A DNA stretch of 64,000 nucleotides, taken from assembly GCA_037447215.1 (NCBI GenBank), contig JBBIHB010000009.1, forward strand, positions 40,103 to 104,102, in the 5' to 3' direction. Position numbers and translations under genes: made by a program. Under the pieces are notes generated by a model, which did no database searches, was not told the origin of the DNA, and saw only the letters and a list, made by a program, of their open reading frames with translations. The stretch is from UBA1413 sp037447215. GTDB taxonomy: Bacteria > Bacteroidota > Bacteroidia > Bacteroidales > Prolixibacteraceae. The stretch's first letter is position 1. Every line of letters starts with the position of its first letter. Below, piece by piece: positions 44,089 through 52,757 of this stretch.

Positions 44089-44838
44089 TTATTTGATTTT
44101 ATTCATGTTTTTAAGATATTGTTCAATGGCCATGGTCATTGATGGAGCTTCCGGGGTAGGTGCTTCAATGTCAACATTCAGGCCTGCTTCCCTGATAGCC
44201 TGGGCTGTGGTTGCACCAAATGATGCAATTTTGGTGTCATTTTGCTTAAATTCGGGGAAATTTTGTAATAACGATTTAATACCCGAAGGACTGAAAAATA
44301 CAATGACATCGTATTTCACATCTTTCAGGTCGGAAAGATCGCTGCACACGGTACGGTAAAAAACAGCCGAAGTATATTTTAAGCCTACCTTATCGAGCAA
44401 TCGAGGAATTTCCTGCGAGTGGGTATCGGATAAAGGGAGAAGGTATTTTTCGTTTTTATGCTTTTTCATGATATCCATAAGATCGGGCAATGTACCATTT
44501 GCATAAAAAATCTTCCGCTTTCGGTAAATAATATACTTTTGAAGATAGAAGGCTGTTGCTTCAGAGATGCAGAAATATTTCATGGATTCGGGAATGGTTA
44601 CCCTCATTTCCTGCGATAACCTGAAAAAGTGGTCAATAGCTGTGCGACTATTGAAAATAACTGCCGTATAATCGAGAATATGAATCCTTGTTTGCCTGAA
44701 TTCTTTTGCCGTTATGCCTTCGACCTGAGTAAACGGGCGAAAATCTATCTTCAGGTTTGCGCTTTCCGCAAGATCGGAATAGGGTGATTTTGCCGTTCCG
44801 GGATCGGGCTGCGAAATAAGAATTGTCTTGATCTTCAA
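44089..44838 (-). CDS. hemD: uroporphyrinogen-III synthase
   Basis: A 249-residue two-domain protein of the HemD family, which closes hydroxymethylbilane to uroporphyrinogen III in haem and corrin synthesis. Marks include ILISQPDP at the start, DYTAVIFNSRTAIDHFF, a central YLLPLSDTHSQEIPRLL, YDVIVFFSPSGIKSLLQNFP and IASFGATTAQAIREAGL. HemD sequences are highly divergent, but these pieces and the length fit. It lies between the DUF4271 gene (32 bases upstream) and rnpA, a gene order seen in Bacteroidota. Confidence 0.9.
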   Translation of the reverse strand: MKIKTILISQPDPGTAKSPYSDLAESANLKIDFRPFTQVEGITAKEFRQTRIHILDYTAVIFNSRTAIDHFFRLSQEMRVTIPESMKYFCISEATAFYLQKYIIYRKRKIFYANGTLPDLMDIMKKHKNEKYLLPLSDTHSQEIPRLLDKVGLKYTSAVFYRTVCSDLSDLKDVKYDVIVFFSPSGIKSLLQNFPEFKQNDTKIASFGATTAQAIREAGLNVDIEAPTPEAPSMTMAIEQYLKNMNKIK

Positions 44839-44870
44839 TGCCGTAAATTTTTTAATTTTATGGTTTGCCT

Positions 44871-45836
44871 TTACCCTGAAATCAGTTTTATTACCAACAA
44901 CAGAGGTAAAATTTCAAGGGTACAAAGGTATAAAAAGAGATAAAAAATAGAAAATTGTTTTTTCAGGAAAATTTTTAACCCTCTCCAGAGCATAAAAAGG
45001 TAAAGAATTGAAAAGATTGTCAATCCGGAAATATACAATGGATAGGCTGTTTGATAGGGTGCCCAGGCTATTGCTGCCGTAAAGGGGAGTGCAAGAATAC
45101 CAGCTACCCGGATATGGTTGCTGAAATTGTAAACAAATTCGGCAGTTTCTGCCCTGTTTTCAATCAGTAAACCTGCCACGATGTATAAAAATTTTTTCCC
45201 CACGAAAAAAAGCAGCACACCGGCAAGGGATACCATAAACTGAATGAATCCGGAATAGGGAACATTAAAATTAAACTGATTTGATGCCTGGTAAAAAAGT
45301 AAGCCAAATACAAGATAACTGAATAGCTCGAGCCTGATTTCGCCCTGCGACAGGGAAATATTCCGTTCGCGAAACATACGGCCTGCAGTGGAGTAATTAA
45401 ATATGCTCTGAAAAAGCACTGAAAGGTAATTTCCGAATGTATGCCTGACAGATGCCAAAATGACAATGCTCATTAAAGCTATCACTATAAACCAATCCTG
45501 ATGATCGGGCATAAGAGGCCGGGAAGGTAAGGCCAGGTCAGTGGCTGGTTTAATCGTATTTTTGAACATTATCTGGCTGACCGGCTCCAACTCTTTTTTA
45601 TCTCCATGGAACATTCTGTTCAATTCGCGTTGCCGCCACAACCTGATTTGCTCCGGGGTAGAAACAGGCCTTTGTTTTACATTTAGCGAAGTATCGGCGT
45701 TTTGGACCAATAATGGCTGTTCATGGGCAAAATCAGCAAGACCAGCAGCGCCACTTGTCTGATTCCTTACAGTAATAACATGACCCATTTTTTCTGTCAT
45801 TCCCGATTCAAAAGCATTAATTATATCAGGGGGCAA
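44871..45836 (-). CDS. DUF4271 integral membrane protein
   Basis: A 321-residue inner-membrane protein with about 7-8 predicted helices (WFIVIALMSIVILASV, YLVFGLLFYQ, FMVSLAGVLLFFVGKKF, YLFLYLCTLEILPLLLVIKL). The first 110 residues are polar. The transmembrane part with FSYLVFGLLFYQASNQFN and a C-terminal ...TLEILPLLLVIKLI fits DUF4271, a family almost limited to Bacteroidota and often placed next to hemD and rnpA. Function is unknown. The start may also be a later Met at residue 13 or 17. Confidence 0.85.
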   Translation of the reverse strand: MPPDIINAFESGMTEKMGHVITVRNQTSGAAGLADFAHEQPLLVQNADTSLNVKQRPVSTPEQIRLWRQRELNRMFHGDKKELEPVSQIMFKNTIKPATDLALPSRPLMPDHQDWFIVIALMSIVILASVRHTFGNYLSVLFQSIFNYSTAGRMFRERNISLSQGEIRLELFSYLVFGLLFYQASNQFNFNVPYSGFIQFMVSLAGVLLFFVGKKFLYIVAGLLIENRAETAEFVYNFSNHIRVAGILALPFTAAIAWAPYQTAYPLYISGLTIFSILYLFMLWRGLKIFLKKQFSIFYLFLYLCTLEILPLLLVIKLISG

Positions 45837-45879
45837 AAATACGAATTAAATACAACCATCCATTTCAATTGCCTGATGG

Positions 45880-46032
45880 TTAAACACAGTTCTCCTGTTC
45901 ATAGGTTTCGAGTTTTCTCATCAACTCAAACAGTTCACATGCATCGTAAGTCCCTTCTTCCGATTCGAGTATCTCAACGAACCGTTTCAGCGCATCCCTG
46001 TAGTCATCTTCTGATTTTAAACTATCATCCAT
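45880..46032 (-). CDS. 50-residue protein resembling a HigA antitoxin N-terminus
   Basis: A short frame from ATG at 46032 to TAA at 45880 encodes 50 acidic residues. It starts 5 bases after the polA stop codon, and its sequence is clearly patterned: LKSEDDYRDALKRFVEIL, EEGTYDACELFELMRKLETYEQEN. This matches the N-terminal segment of many HigA-type antitoxins (I.TE.DY..AL..I..L....PGT.E..EL..L..L...YE). The helix-turn-helix part is missing and no toxin gene is adjacent. Coding is supported by position, lack of overlap and the family-like pattern. It may be a stand-alone small protein or a remnant. Confidence 0.6.
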   Translation of the reverse strand: MDDSLKSEDDYRDALKRFVEILESEEGTYDACELFELMRKLETYEQENCV

Positions 46033-46037
46033 ATTTT

Positions 46038-48830
46038 TTAATGTGCATCCAACCAATTTTCAGCCGATTTCATTTCGATAATGAGCAGAACGTCCATCCG
46101 AACAGCATTTTCCATACTCACTTTTACTATCTGTTCAATCAGGTTCAATTCCGGTTTGTAAACATCAAAATTCAATTCGTCGTGTACCTGCAGCACCATT
46201 TTTGTTTTCAGGTCATGTTCTTTCAATCCATGGTGGATTTTGATCATGGCCAGTTTTATGATATCGGCTGCCGAACCCTGTATTGGGGCATTGATGGCAT
46301 TTCTTTCGGCAACACCCCTTACCACAGCATTATTTGAATTGATGTCATTCAGATAACGCCGCCGGCCCATAATTGTTTGCACAAAACCATCTTTTCGGGC
46401 CAATTCGATGGATTTATCCATGTATTCCTTCACTTTCGGGAAATTTTCGAAATACCCGTCAATCAGTTGTTTTGCCTCAGAACGGGGTATATTGAGCCTT
46501 TGCGAAAGGCCAAAAGCCGATATTCCATAGATAATCCCAAAATTGGCTGTTTTGGCTTTCCGGCGCATTTCAGGTGTCACCTCCTCAAGTGGAACTTTAT
46601 AAATTCTGGAAGCAGTTAGGGTATGAATGTCCTGGTTATCCCTGAAGGCTTCAAGCATTTGGGGATCATGGCTCAGCGCTGCCATTATCCGCAATTCAAT
46701 CTGCGAATAGTCGGCCGATAAAAAAAGATGTTCATTATCCGACGGGATAAATGCTTTACGGATTTCACGCCCGTTTTCGTCACGGATAGGAATGTTCTGC
46801 AGGTTAGGTTTGTTTGAACTGAGTCGCCCGGTGGCTGTAATTGCCTGGTTGAACGAGGTATGAATTTTCCCGGTTCGGGGATTTATCAATTGTGGCAATG
46901 TTTCAACATAAGTATTCAGTAACTTTTTCAGCCCCCGGTATCCAAGCACTTTTCCAACAATCGGATGTTTATTCTCAAGTTGAACCAGAACCTCCTCATT
47001 GGTAGAGTATTGCTTGGTTTTGGTAAGCTTTGCATTTGAATCGATTTTAAGTTTGTCGAATAGGATTTCACCCAATTGTTTGGGCGAAGAGATGTTAAAC
47101 TCCTGTCCGGCAAGCGAATAAATCTCCCTTTCCAACCCGATTATCTGCTCCCTGAGCTCAACTGCATAATTGTCGAGGGCAGTTGTATCCAACTTGACAC
47201 CAGCCATCTCCATCTCGGCAAGTACAGGGACAAGGGGCATTTCCAGTTCATCAAACAAAGTTACCAGATTGTATTTCTGCAATTCGCTGTTCAAAACATC
47301 TTTCAACCGGTAAGTCAGGTCGGCATCTTCGCAGGCATAATCCTTAAGTTTTTCTTGTTGTACCGATCGCATCGAAAGCTGATTCCTGCCTTTGTCCCCA
47401 ATAAGGTTTTCGGTAGATATTTTCTGGTAATTGAGGTAGATTTCACACAGGTAATCGAGATTGTGCTTCAATTCGGGCTGAATCAGGTAATGGGCAAGCA
47501 TGGTATCGAACATTTTACCTTTCAGTTCGATCCCATATTGTTTAAGCATCAGGATATCGAATTTAAGGTTTTGCCCGATTTTCATGATCCGTTCGTCAGC
47601 AAAAACCTCCCTGAACTGATCAATGATTATTTGGGCTTCATTCTTTTTGGCAGGAAGGGTAACACAAAATGCTTCATGTTTCCTGAAGGAAAAGGAGAGG
47701 CAAACCAGTTCTGAATTTAATGGATCGAGGCCTGTTGTTTCTGTGTCGAAACAAAATTCAGACTGTATTGCAAGTTCTGCCCTGAGACTCGCCCGTTGCA
47801 TTTCATTTTCAACAAGGTAGTATTGATGTGGAGTGGTTTCGATGTTTTCTTTTTTGATATCGGGCGGTGCTGTAGCCTGCATTACAATATTATCGAACAA
47901 GCTACCCTGCACCGGTTGTGATGTTTTGGAATCAGCCGCCACTACATTCGTTTTTAGTGCTAACCGTTCGGTTAACTGCCTGAATTCCAAATCATCAAAT
48001 AGGGCTTTTAACGCATTCGTATCCTGCTCTTCCATTCGTAGTTTTTCAGGCTCAAATTCAATTGGGGCATCTACAATTATGGTAGCCAATACTTTCGATA
48101 AGCGCACCTGTTCCTCGAAAGCTTCGAGGTTTTCCTTCTGTTTCCCTTTCAGTTTATCAAGATTCTGGTAGATCCCATCAATACTTCCAAAATCGGTAAT
48201 CAATTTTTGTGCGTTTTTAGTTCCAATACCCGGGCAACCAGGTATGTTGTCTGATGAATCGCCCATCAGACCGAGCAAGTCAATAACCTGCACGGGTGCC
48301 TGAAGTTCAAAATTCTTTTTTACCTCTTCAACACCCCATATTTCATGGTCGTTGCCCGCTTTTCCAGGCTTGTACATGAATATGGTATCGCTTACCAACT
48401 GCGCATAATCCTTATCGGGTGTCATCATAAAGGTAGTATATCCTTCACCGGATGCTTTCCGGGCTAGCGTTCCGATTACATCATCGGCCTCGTAACCCTC
48501 CATTTCAATAATGGGTATCCTGAATGCTTCAATCATTTTCCGTATGTAGGGAATCGATTTTCTCAGGTCTTCGGGCATTTCCTGCCTGTTGGCTTTATAT
48601 TCAGGGAACATTTCGTGCCTGAATGTTGGCTTTGGCATGTCGAATACAACTCCAATATATTCCGGTTTTTCGCTTTCGAGCAACTGTACCAGGGTATTGG
48701 CAAAGCCAAGGGTAGCAGATGTGTTCACCCCTTTACTGTTAAACCTCGGATTCCGGATAAATGTGAAATAGCTTCTGTATATCAGGGCATAAGCATCAAT
48801 CAGGAATAATTTCTTTTGATTTTCTTCCAT
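46038..48830 (-). CDS. polA: DNA polymerase I
   Basis: A 930-residue enzyme with all three parts. The 5'-3' exonuclease is at about 1-290 (FLIDAYALIYRSYF, VFDMPKPTFRHE, GLMGDSSDNIPG). The 3'-5' exonuclease is at about 335-520 and looks active (FDTETTGLDPL with Asp and Glu, FDTMLAHYLI, YACEDADLTYRL). The polymerase domain has motif A (DYSQIELRIMAALSHD), motif B (RRKAKTANFGIIYG) and motif C (QVHDELNFD). It fills gaps in repair and removes Okazaki primers. The gene follows queD by 12 bases and is followed by the 50-residue frame. Confidence 0.97.
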   Translation of the reverse strand: MEENQKKLFLIDAYALIYRSYFTFIRNPRFNSKGVNTSATLGFANTLVQLLESEKPEYIGVVFDMPKPTFRHEMFPEYKANRQEMPEDLRKSIPYIRKMIEAFRIPIIEMEGYEADDVIGTLARKASGEGYTTFMMTPDKDYAQLVSDTIFMYKPGKAGNDHEIWGVEEVKKNFELQAPVQVIDLLGLMGDSSDNIPGCPGIGTKNAQKLITDFGSIDGIYQNLDKLKGKQKENLEAFEEQVRLSKVLATIIVDAPIEFEPEKLRMEEQDTNALKALFDDLEFRQLTERLALKTNVVAADSKTSQPVQGSLFDNIVMQATAPPDIKKENIETTPHQYYLVENEMQRASLRAELAIQSEFCFDTETTGLDPLNSELVCLSFSFRKHEAFCVTLPAKKNEAQIIIDQFREVFADERIMKIGQNLKFDILMLKQYGIELKGKMFDTMLAHYLIQPELKHNLDYLCEIYLNYQKISTENLIGDKGRNQLSMRSVQQEKLKDYACEDADLTYRLKDVLNSELQKYNLVTLFDELEMPLVPVLAEMEMAGVKLDTTALDNYAVELREQIIGLEREIYSLAGQEFNISSPKQLGEILFDKLKIDSNAKLTKTKQYSTNEEVLVQLENKHPIVGKVLGYRGLKKLLNTYVETLPQLINPRTGKIHTSFNQAITATGRLSSNKPNLQNIPIRDENGREIRKAFIPSDNEHLFLSADYSQIELRIMAALSHDPQMLEAFRDNQDIHTLTASRIYKVPLEEVTPEMRRKAKTANFGIIYGISAFGLSQRLNIPRSEAKQLIDGYFENFPKVKEYMDKSIELARKDGFVQTIMGRRRYLNDINSNNAVVRGVAERNAINAPIQGSAADIIKLAMIKIHHGLKEHDLKTKMVLQVHDELNFDVYKPELNLIEQIVKVSMENAVRMDVLLIIEMKSAENWLDAH

Positions 48831-48842
48831 ACTTTCCGTGTT

Positions 48843-49292
48843 TTATTGGTTGTCACCGGCATACCATTCAGCATACGATGTGGTGGTTTCGTAAAGGCGG
48901 ATGCTGTGAAGTTTAACTTTTTCAGGTAAAAGGGGTTTCAGAATTTCTGCGATATGGATCAGGATATTTTCAGTTGTAGGCTGAAAATTTACGTGATACA
49001 ACCGCGAAGTGACTTTTGTCAACGCTTCAATCTGTTCGTGGGGAGTAGCCACATTTACAATCAGGGCGTGGTCAAATTTATCGGTGATATGATCTTTAAC
49101 CAATGTTTTCAGATCATGAAAATCCATAATCATCCCATCTTTTGGATGACCGGGAGAATTCAATGGTTTTCCTGTAATTGTGATTTCAAGAAAATAGGAA
49201 TGTCCATGGATGTTCCTGCAAATTCCATCATACCCCAAAAGGGTGTGTGCCATTTCGAAATGAAACCGTTTGGTTATTCTGATTTCCGACAT
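48843..49292 (-). CDS. queD: 6-carboxytetrahydropterin synthase QueD
   Basis: A 149-residue protein of the 6-pyruvoyl-tetrahydropterin synthase family. Zinc ligands are His in FHFEMAH and the HGH of CRNIHGH, which also holds the catalytic Cys in the C-x3-HGH spacing typical of QueD. DKFDHALI, PTTENILIHIAEIL and YETTTSYAEW complete the family pattern. It makes 6-carboxytetrahydropterin in queuosine synthesis. queC and queE are not nearby. Probably co-transcribed with polA. Confidence 0.92.
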   Translation of the reverse strand: MSEIRITKRFHFEMAHTLLGYDGICRNIHGHSYFLEITITGKPLNSPGHPKDGMIMDFHDLKTLVKDHITDKFDHALIVNVATPHEQIEALTKVTSRLYHVNFQPTTENILIHIAEILKPLLPEKVKLHSIRLYETTTSYAEWYAGDNQ

Positions 49293-49383
49293 ATATTTTA
49301 TGGATTAAAACGGGGTGAAATTACTTATTTTTTGCAGTGTGGTGTCCAGAATCGACAATGGGTAATTAAATTACATTTTTATT

Positions 49384-49391
49384 TACTTTTG
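49384..49391 (+). promoter_or_regulatory. -7 promoter box of speA
   Basis: TACTTTTG, an exact TAnnTTTG match, lies 50 bases before the speA ATG and leaves a leader of about 45 bases containing AAAAGAGGAA close to the start codon. Confidence 0.55.
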
Positions 49392-49441
49392 CGCTCAGCA
49401 ATGGTTCAATCATAAAAAATTAACACGAAAAGAGGAATCTG

Positions 49442-51334
49442 ATGAGAAAATGGCGCATTGAAGATTCGGCCGAACTATACAACATCAACGGCTGGGGTGT
49501 CAATTACTTTTCGATTAACGAAAAGGGCAATGTGGTGGTTACACCCCGTAAAGACGGGATTGAGGTTGACCTGAAAGAGCTCGTTGAGGAATTGTCGCTC
49601 CGCGATGTTTCGACCCCGGTACTGATCAGGTTTCCAGATATCCTCGACAGCCGGATCGAAAAAATGAATTCCTGCTTTAAGATTGCAGCCGAGGAGTATG
49701 AGTACAAGGCACAGAACTTTATTATTTACCCCATCAAGGTAAACCAGATGCGCCAGGTAGTAGAGGAGATTGTCAGTCATGGCAAAAAGTTCAACATCGG
49801 CCTCGAGGCGGGTTCCAAACCGGAACTCCATGCAGTGATTGCCATAAACACCGAAAGCGATTCGCTGATAATCTGCAACGGCTATAAAGACGAAAGTTAT
49901 ATTGAATTGGCCCTGCTGGCCCAGAAAATGGGAAGGCACATATTTATTGTGGTCGAAAAACTGAATGAACTGAAGTTGATAGCCAAAGTGGCCAGGCGAT
50001 TGAAAATCAGTCCTAATATTGGTATCCGCGTAAAACTTGCCAGCTCCGGAAGTGGAAAATGGGAAGATTCGGGCGGCGATGTGAGCAAATTCGGGCTTAC
50101 GTCGAGTGAACTACTCGAAGCCATGGATTACCTTGAAAAAGCGGGCATGAAAAAATGCCTCAGGCTGCTCCATTTTCACATCGGGAGCCAGGTAAACAAA
50201 ATACGCAGGATCAAAATAGCGCTCCGTGAAGCTGCACAGTTTTATGTACAAATGCACCTTGCCGGCTTTAATGTCGAGTTTGTGGATATCGGTGGAGGAT
50301 TAGGGGTTGATTACGACGGGACCCGTTCGTCAAATTCGGAAAGCAGTGTAAATTACAGTATTCAGGAGTATGTGAACGATGCCACGGCAACCATGGTTGA
50401 TGCTTCGGATAAAAATAATATACCCCATCCCAACATCATAACTGAGTCGGGGAGGTCGCTGACGGCACACCACTCTGTGCTGATTTTCGAAGTGCTCGAA
50501 TCCACTTCGTTACCCAGGTGGGACGAAGACCAGGAACTGGCGCCCGACGACCATGAACTTGTGCATGAGTTGTACGAAGCATGGGAACAGCTTACCCAGC
50601 CTCGTATGTACGAAACCTGGCACGATGCCCAGCAAATCCGGGAAGAAGCCCTCGATCTGTTCAGCCTCGGCATGCTCGACCTTAAAACCAGGGCGCAGAT
50701 CGAAAGACTATTCTGGACGATTGCCCGTGAGATTAACCAAATGACTTCAAAGTTAAAGCATGTTCCCGAAGAGTTGGCCACTCTGCCTAAACTACTTTCC
50801 GACAAATTTTTCTGCAACTTTTCATTGTTCCAGTCACTGCCCGATTCCTGGGCTATTGACCAGATTTTCCCGATTATGCCTATTCAGCGTCTCGATGAAA
50901 AACCCGACCGATCGGCAACCTTGCAGGATATCACCTGCGATTCGGATGGAAAAATCGATAACTTTATTTCTACCCGTAACCTGTCATACTACCTGCCGGT
51001 ACATTCAGTAAAAGCAAAAGAATCATACTACATCGGCGTCTTTTTGGTTGGTGCATACCAGGAAATACTTGGCGACCTGCACAACCTGTTCGGCGACACC
51101 AATGCAGTCCACGTTTCGGTTAACCATAAAGGGTATGAAATCGATCAGATTATTGATGGCGAAACCGTTGCCGAAGTACTTGACTATGTACAGTATAATG
51201 CAAAAAAACTGGTACGGACAGTTGAAACCTGGGTAACCTCATCGGTTAAAGCCGGTAAAATAACCGCCGAAGAAGGCAAGGAATTTCTCTCGAACTATCG
51301 TTCAGGTTTGTATGGTTATACCTATCTGGAATAA
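49442..51334 (+). CDS. speA: biosynthetic arginine decarboxylase
   Basis: A 630-residue PLP enzyme of the SpeA family, which makes agmatine for polyamine synthesis. The PLP-binding lysine lies in YPIKVNQ (about residue 100), then GLEAGSKPEL, ICNGYKD, HIGSQVNKIR, DIGGGLGVDYDGT, a long helical insert (about 380-450), and the C-terminal half with CDSDGKID and GAYQEILGDLHNLFGD. Length fits the SpeA group. It stands alone; the downstream agmatine enzymes are not in the window. Confidence 0.96.
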   Translation: MRKWRIEDSAELYNINGWGVNYFSINEKGNVVVTPRKDGIEVDLKELVEELSLRDVSTPVLIRFPDILDSRIEKMNSCFKIAAEEYEYKAQNFIIYPIKVNQMRQVVEEIVSHGKKFNIGLEAGSKPELHAVIAINTESDSLIICNGYKDESYIELALLAQKMGRHIFIVVEKLNELKLIAKVARRLKISPNIGIRVKLASSGSGKWEDSGGDVSKFGLTSSELLEAMDYLEKAGMKKCLRLLHFHIGSQVNKIRRIKIALREAAQFYVQMHLAGFNVEFVDIGGGLGVDYDGTRSSNSESSVNYSIQEYVNDATATMVDASDKNNIPHPNIITESGRSLTAHHSVLIFEVLESTSLPRWDEDQELAPDDHELVHELYEAWEQLTQPRMYETWHDAQQIREEALDLFSLGMLDLKTRAQIERLFWTIAREINQMTSKLKHVPEELATLPKLLSDKFFCNFSLFQSLPDSWAIDQIFPIMPIQRLDEKPDRSATLQDITCDSDGKIDNFISTRNLSYYLPVHSVKAKESYYIGVFLVGAYQEILGDLHNLFGDTNAVHVSVNHKGYEIDQIIDGETVAEVLDYVQYNAKKLVRTVETWVTSSVKAGKITAEEGKEFLSNYRSGLYGYTYLE

Positions 51335-51386
51335 TGATTTTACCGGATATTCTTCTGAAACCATGTAATTAAGAATAACACTTGTC

Positions 51387-52421
51387 TCAAGCCCCCATGT
51401 CCCACCGCTTGAAATAAAGGCCTTGCCTTACAATCGGCAATGTTTTGTATTCAATTTCGGCAAGCTGCTCCTGGCTCAGAGGCGAAAACTCCGAAGCAAT
51501 CTGCACATCTTCTTCGAGTTGTGATACCGAATCGACCCCGATGATGGTGGTACTTACCGGAAGGCTCATATTATAGCTTAATGCTTCTTTTATGGAAATG
51601 GTTCCCGGTTTCGGGGTACGTAGTCTTTCAGGTTGTTCTTCGAGTGGCGGGGGTGTCCAGCACGAAAGCATTCTGCCACGGGTGGCCACCTTCATACCAA
51701 TAATAGCCATTTCGAGCTTTTGAGCTTCGGGCAAAAGATAATTCTTAAAACTCAGGTAATGGATATCGGCTGCATTAAGGGCCATCAGAATGGCATCGAA
51801 ACGGTAGCGCCTGATGGCTTCGAGTAATACGATAGGCTCGTAATGACCGGATATTCCAAGAAAACGAACAGTGCCATCCGATTTTGCTTTTTCAAAGGCT
51901 TTAATGGCACCTTCAGGCCCGAAAATCTGGTCAATCTGATCCTGGGTGGTGATATTGTGTAGTTGCCACAAATCGAGCCGGTCGGTTTGCAGGTTTTTGA
52001 GGCTTTCCTCCAAAAGCCTCATCGATCCATCGTAGGTACGATCATGGGTTTTGGTAGCCAGAAAAACTTCATTGCGCCGGGTTTTCATCACCCGTCCGAT
52101 GTTTAGCTGTGAAACCCCCCGCCCATAAGAAGCTGCAGTGTCGATATAGTTAATGCCTAGGTCGATTGCCCTGTGAATAATTTTTTCAGATTCCTCTTCT
52201 CGTCCGGCAATTTCTAGAGTGGCCTGTCCACCAAGGCTTAAAATGCCTGTTTTATAACCTGTTTTTCCAAATGAGCGGGTTGGCATAGCCTGAAATGTCC
52301 GCTCGTTGAATGGCAGATCGCCCAAAGGTTTCTGAACTCCCGGCACCTGGCCGGCAGCATTTCCGGCAACCACTGCTGCAGCCGCAGTTATCCCCGCTCC
52401 GATAAAGCTTCTTCTATCCAT
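51387..52421 (-). CDS. exported aldo/keto reductase
   Basis: A 344-residue protein with a twin-arginine signal (RRSFIGAGITAAAAVV), so it is probably exported folded. The AKR TIM-barrel motifs are visible: LSLGGQATL, NYIDTAASYGRG (catalytic Asp and Tyr), ATKTHDRTYD with the Lys, LQLHN-type LWQLHNI and FLGISGHYEP. Many Tat-exported AKR proteins in Bacteroidota have no known substrate; an oxidised sugar or a quinone is possible. It is a single gene opposite speA. Confidence 0.88.
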   Translation of the reverse strand: MDRRSFIGAGITAAAAVVAGNAAGQVPGVQKPLGDLPFNERTFQAMPTRSFGKTGYKTGILSLGGQATLEIAGREEESEKIIHRAIDLGINYIDTAASYGRGVSQLNIGRVMKTRRNEVFLATKTHDRTYDGSMRLLEESLKNLQTDRLDLWQLHNITTQDQIDQIFGPEGAIKAFEKAKSDGTVRFLGISGHYEPIVLLEAIRRYRFDAILMALNAADIHYLSFKNYLLPEAQKLEMAIIGMKVATRGRMLSCWTPPPLEEQPERLRTPKPGTISIKEALSYNMSLPVSTTIIGVDSVSQLEEDVQIASEFSPLSQEQLAEIEYKTLPIVRQGLYFKRWDMGA

Positions 52422-52575
52422 AATTATTCCATTTAGACCCTAAATGTACTGAAATTACTGCTCATTTAAAAAAAATTGATTCCTCGCAGATAAAACTATT
52501 TTCTGATCGTTGTTGAAATGAATCAAAAAAAACAGCGCTGCAAATTTTCATTGTCAGCGCTATTATCCATGTTCG

Positions 52576-52647
52576 TAGCCTCACCGCGACTCGAACGCGA
52601 ATTTGAAGTTTAGGAAACTTCCGTTCTATCCCTTGAACTATGAGGCC
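52576..52647 (-). tRNA. tRNA-Arg (anticodon CCT)
   Basis: Read on the minus strand: acceptor GGCCTCA with TGAGGCT (terminal G-U), T8 and A9, D arm GTTC/GAAC, anticodon stem GAAGT/ACTTC with loop TTCCTAA, short variable loop, T arm TCGCG-TTCGAGT-CGCGG, discriminator A. The anticodon CCT reads AGG. CCA is not encoded. Confidence 0.95.
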
Positions 52648-52728
52648 GGTCATTTTCGGTCTGCAAAAATAGGAATTATATGCAAAAAGCCAAAACAGAA
52701 CTTTTATCAGATTCCCGTCAATTTTTCT

Positions 52729-52736
52729 ATTTTTGC
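52729..52736 (+). promoter_or_regulatory. -7 promoter box of the cysteate synthase gene
   Basis: TATTTTTG is an exact TAnnTTTG match 22 bases before ATG 52758. It places transcription start after the upstream in-frame ATG at 52680 and so argues for the shorter protein. Confidence 0.65.
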
Positions 52737-52757
52737 CCCTTTACCAAAAATCAGAAC

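Noticed and set aside
45723..46337. 204-codon open frame on the plus strand
   Set aside because: It lies antisense to the DUF4271 gene, the 50-residue frame and the 3' end of polA; its translation is rich in His, Phe and Ser with no domain, as expected for a shadow frame.
47076..47714. 212-codon plus-strand frame
   Set aside because: Fully antisense to the conserved polymerase and exonuclease domains of polA; no protein-like motifs.
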